Source: Hebobacterum sp964559435
Lineage (GTDB): Bacteria > Armatimonadota > Hebobacteria > Hebobacterales > Hebobacteraceae
Direction of reading: 5' to 3'
Length of the DNA stretch: 64,000 bases
Assembly: GCA_964559435.1 (NCBI GenBank)
Contig: CAZLHI010000001.1
Coordinates: forward strand, 124,001-188,000
A program made the position numbers and the translations under genes. This document shows positions 61,403-64,000 of this stretch, in pieces (position 1 is the first letter of the stretch; the number at the start of each line of letters is the position of its first letter). The notes beneath the pieces were generated by a model. The model saw nothing but the letters and a program-made list of their open reading frames with translations. It made no database searches and had not been told where the DNA came from.

Positions 61403-62352
61403 CCGCCAACGCCATCGACGCACGAGGCCTTACGAAGCGTTTCGACGGCTTCACCGCGGCCAGTGGCGTGTCCTTCGCCGTCGAGCGCGGCGAGGTGTTC
61501 GGCCTGCTGGGCCCGAACGGGGCCGGGAAGTCGACTACCATCCGAATGCTCTGCGGCATTCTCCTGCCGACCAGCGGCAGCGCGACCGTCGCCGGCCACG
61601 ACATCGTTCATGAGCCCGAGGCGGTCCGCGCGCGCATCGGCTACATGTCCCAGCGTTTCTCCTTGTATCTCGATCTTACGGTGATGGAGAACTTGGGGTT
61701 CTACGGCGGAGTCTACGGCCTGTCAGGAGACCGGCTGGCGCGGAGGGCCGACTGGGCGCTCGAAATGGCCGAACTCCAGGAGCAGCGCAACCAGCTTGCG
61801 GGCAACTTGTCGGCCGGGTGGCGACAGCGACTGGCGCTCGGCTGCGCCCTTCTCCACGAGCCCGAGGTCGTCTTCCTCGATGAGCCGACGGCCGGCGCAG
61901 ACCCGATGTCGCGGCGCCAGTTCTGGGATGCGATATACGCCTTGCGGGAGGCGAAGGCCGCGGTTCTCGTCAGCACTCACTATATGGATGAGGTCCAGCG
62001 GTGCGATCGCCTGGGCTTTATCTTCGCCGGCCGGCTCGTCGCCCTGGGATCGCCGCCGGAACTCAGGCATCTCCGCCGCAGAGAACAGATCATCGAACTG
62101 TACTGCGACCTTCCCGCCGCGGCGGCGGAGGCGCTCCGCAGGAAGCACGGCCTGCCCTTCGCCCGGCTCTCCGGGCGGGGCCTACACGTCACCATGCCCG
62201 AGAGCGAGGACGCGGCCGATCGCATACAGGCGATGCTTGAGGCCGATGGCTTCCGCGTTGGGCGAGCCCGGGAAGTCGTTCCTTCGCTGGAAGACGTCTT
62301 TGTGGATTTGACCCGTGAAGACGTGGACGCGGCGGAGCGAGGCCCAACATGA
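61399..62352 (+). CDS. ABC-2 exporter ATP-binding protein (second of two, YbhF-like)
   Basis: This 317-residue ATPase begins at a TTG overlapping the previous stop (TTGA). Walker A is GLLGPNGAGKSTTIRMLCG near residue 36, the Q-loop is GYMSQRFSLYLDLTVMENL, the signature is LSAGWRQRLALGCALL near 136, Walker B is VVFLDEPTAGAD near 156, and the switch is VSTHYMDEVQRC with an intact histidine. The pair thus has one normal and one degenerate switch, as often seen in asymmetric heterodimeric ABC transporters. The next permease overlaps as ATGA. Confidence 0.88.
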   Translation: MTANAIDARGLTKRFDGFTAASGVSFAVERGEVFGLLGPNGAGKSTTIRMLCGILLPTSGSATVAGHDIVHEPEAVRARIGYMSQRFSLYLDLTVMENLGFYGGVYGLSGDRLARRADWALEMAELQEQRNQLAGNLSAGWRQRLALGCALLHEPEVVFLDEPTAGADPMSRRQFWDAIYALREAKAAVLVSTHYMDEVQRCDRLGFIFAGRLVALGSPPELRHLRRREQIIELYCDLPAAAAEALRRKHGLPFARLSGRGLHVTMPESEDAADRIQAMLEADGFRVGRAREVVPSLEDVFVDLTREDVDAAERGPT

Positions 62353-63470
62353 GCATCCGGCGCGCCTGGGCGGTGTCAGAGAAGGAATTCCGCTTCATCG
62401 TGCGCGACCCGCGCAGCTTGGGAGTGACCCTCGTTCTGCCCGTCGTGCTGCTGGCTCTCTTCGGCTACGCGATCAACTTCGACATCAAGAACATCTCCCT
62501 CGCCGTCTACGATCCGGACAAAACGCCGGCCAGCCGCGATCTTGCCCAGGCGCTGACTCGCTCGGGGCACTTCCGACTCATAGCCATGCTTGCTTCGCTC
62601 GACGACGCGGACAAGACGCTGGCCGCGGGAGGCGCAAAAGTCGTCCTCGTCATTCCGGTGGATTTCGCGGCGGACTTGGGGGCGGGCAGGCCTACGCGGA
62701 TACAAAGCCTCATCAATGGCTCGGATTCACTCACTGCAACCATAGCACTGGGATACTTGCAGGGGATGATACAGGACTGGGTGCTCCGGCGGGCAGAGCA
62801 CCCCGCTGTAGCCGAGCGCAGTCGCGTCTCGATCGAGCCAGACATCCGCGTGTGGTTCAACGAGGACCTCTCCACCGTCACGTTCATCACTCCCGGCCTG
62901 GCGGTCGTTATCCTCATGATGCTGGCCGCGCTCCTGACGTCCCAGACGATCGTCCGCGAGCGGGAGCAAGGCACAATCGAGGGGCTGATCGTATCGCCGG
63001 TGAGGGCCCACGAGATCCTGGCTGGGAAGCTTTTCCCCTACGTGGTCATTGCGCTGGCCGACGTCGGCCTGGTAGCGGGCGCAGGGCGGTTGCTGTTCGG
63101 TGTGCCGCTCCGCGGGGGCCCCCTGCTGGTGTTGGGCCTTCTGCTGGCATATCTCCTCGCGGCCCTCGGCATCGGGCTTCTCATCTCGTCGGTGGTACGC
63201 AGCCAGCAGGCGGCCTACTTGGTGGCATTCATCGGGACACTGCTCCCAACGATTCTCCTCACGGGCTTCATCTTCCCAGTCTCCAGTATGCCGAAGCTGC
63301 TGCAAGCGATCGTTCAGCTTCATCCCGCGACTCACTTCATGGTAATCGCGCGAGCAACCAGCTTGAAGGCCGCCGGGCTGCACCTCTTATGGCCGCGTGC
63401 CTTCGCCCTCGTCGCGCTCGCGGGCGCGGTGCTTGCGGCGACCGCGGTCAAGTTCAAAAAGGCCCTGTGA
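62349..63470 (+). CDS. ABC-2 exporter permease (YbhS/YbhR-like)
   Basis: This 373-residue permease has one N-terminal helix (residues 25-45), a 120-residue extracytoplasmic domain (ISLAVYDPDKTPASRDLAQA onward), then five C-terminal helices with TSQTIVREREQGTIEGLIVS near residue 198, the ABC-2 coupling segment. FNEDLSTVTFITPGLAVVIL precedes the helix bundle. It overlaps the ATPase gene by 4 bases and is followed 7 bases later by a paralogous permease. Confidence 0.88.
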   Translation: MSIRRAWAVSEKEFRFIVRDPRSLGVTLVLPVVLLALFGYAINFDIKNISLAVYDPDKTPASRDLAQALTRSGHFRLIAMLASLDDADKTLAAGGAKVVLVIPVDFAADLGAGRPTRIQSLINGSDSLTATIALGYLQGMIQDWVLRRAEHPAVAERSRVSIEPDIRVWFNEDLSTVTFITPGLAVVILMMLAALLTSQTIVREREQGTIEGLIVSPVRAHEILAGKLFPYVVIALADVGLVAGAGRLLFGVPLRGGPLLVLGLLLAYLLAALGIGLLISSVVRSQQAAYLVAFIGTLLPTILLTGFIFPVSSMPKLLQAIVQLHPATHFMVIARATSLKAAGLHLLWPRAFALVALAGAVLAATAVKFKKAL

Positions 63471-63477
63471 GGACAGC

Positions 63478-64000
63478 GTGCACGCTCGTCTACGACATCT
63501 CATCCGAAAGGAAATCCTGCAGCTCAGCCGCGACCGCCGGATAATGGCGATGCTCGTGGTTGCACCCGTCTTTCAGCTCTTCGTGTTCGGGTACGCGGTG
63601 ACTCTCGATATCAAGCATATCCCGCTGGTCGTCTGCGACCGCTCTCGTACAGTCCAGAGCCGGGACCTCGTGGGCACGCTGGCCCGGTCTGAGTACTTCG
63701 ATCTGCGAGCCTCCGTTGACTCTCCTGCCGACCTCGACGATTACCTGGTCTCGGGACGCGCTCTCGTCGCTCTTCACGTGCCGACTGACTTCGCCAAGCG
63801 ATTGGCCCGGCAAGAGACGGCTCGGCTTCAGTTTCTCGTGGACGGGACGGATATGAACTCGGCCGGAGTTGCAGTCGGGTACGCTGCCGCGGCGACATCC
63901 CATTACGCTCGCACGCACACGGACACACGCGCCACGCAGCCGCCGGTGTCCCACGAGCCGCGCATCTGGTACAACCCCGACCTCAACAGCGTCAACTACA
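63478..64000 (+). CDS. Second ABC-2 exporter permease, 3' end beyond the window
   Basis: From the GTG at 63478 the frame stays open to the window end (174 codons). VHARLRHLIRKEILQLSRDR, then a helix (MAMLVVAPVFQLFVFGYAV) and an extracytoplasmic domain with IPLVVCDRSRTVQSRDLVGT mirror the preceding permease residue for residue in layout, including the WYNPDLNSVNY counterpart of WFNEDLSTVTF. It is the partner subunit of the YbhSR-like pair. Confidence 0.85.
   Translation, partial: MHARLRHLIRKEILQLSRDRRIMAMLVVAPVFQLFVFGYAVTLDIKHIPLVVCDRSRTVQSRDLVGTLARSEYFDLRASVDSPADLDDYLVSGRALVALHVPTDFAKRLARQETARLQFLVDGTDMNSAGVAVGYAAAATSHYARTHTDTRATQPPVSHEPRIWYNPDLNSVNY

Overview
The window is a GC-rich, densely coded bacterial chromosome segment that looks like ordinary, mostly housekeeping sequence. 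No phage, insertion sequence, rRNA or CRISPR array is seen. Gene content points to a free-living, uncultured-type bacterium: peptidoglycan synthesis (MurG, RodA), the LL-diaminopimelate aminotransferase lysine/cell-wall route (DapL with DapF), a dTDP-sugar pathway, two GH4 glycosidases, a DUF2723 glycosyltransferase, a DUF1844 protein and a remnant with a GFTLIELLV prepilin leader. Together these suggest a phylum such as Armatimonadota or a neighbouring candidate phylum. That placement is inference; no rRNA is present to test it. GTG and TTG starts are common, and many adjacent genes overlap by 4 bases (ATGA, GTGA or TTGA).

Layout. 1-4.6 kb: 3' part of murG, an HNH protein, an exported protein with two Met-Arg-Gly-Gly repeat blocks, a rhomboid protease and tRNA-Lys(TTT). 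4.7-14 kb: an amino acid permease fused to a UspA domain, a three-gene ABC-2 exporter, aroA with an unusual aroC, and cstA. 14-21 kb: sugar-nucleotide genes (galU, a glucuronokinase-like GHMP kinase, an rmlA-like gene, rmlB), a glycosyltransferase, a stand-alone adenine-N6 DNA methyltransferase, and the remnant of a sugar-nucleotide epimerase. 21-28 kb: a minus-strand run of mutL, miaA, dapF, dapL, hflX and a HEXXH-type protein leading into rmlB.

28-35 kb: a four-gene cassette of thioredoxin-like lipoprotein, two ModA-like binding proteins and an anchored degenerate thioredoxin-fold protein; then rodA, a DUF1844 protein, and modA/modB without modC. 35-41.5 kb: a Nudix/eIF-2B-like fusion, a nitrilase-family amidohydrolase, and prmA-acpS-nnrD-lspA-like plus a small HEXXH protein. 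41.5-47.4 kb (minus strand): MFS transporter, DUF2723 protein, prepilin remnant, terminator, radical SAM protein and methyltransferase. 47.6-56 kb: a large secreted protein, a truncated peroxiredoxin, a BadF-type sugar kinase, two GH4 glycosidases, a nucleotidyltransferase-like protein and a secreted beta-helix protein, together resembling a sugar or uronate utilisation locus. 56-59 kb: a probable Mg2+/divalent-metal locus (PRC-barrel, MgtE-N/CBS, NRAMP-like transporter) behind an attenuator-like leader. 59-64 kb: an HlyD adaptor, two ABC ATPases and two ABC-2 permeases (YbhGFSR-like), the last running off the window.

The strongest leads are the metal-transport leader, in which an upstream segment can pair with one arm of an intrinsic terminator; the in-frame amber codon splitting the protein behind it; and the thioredoxin/dual binding-protein cassette, which has no permease.
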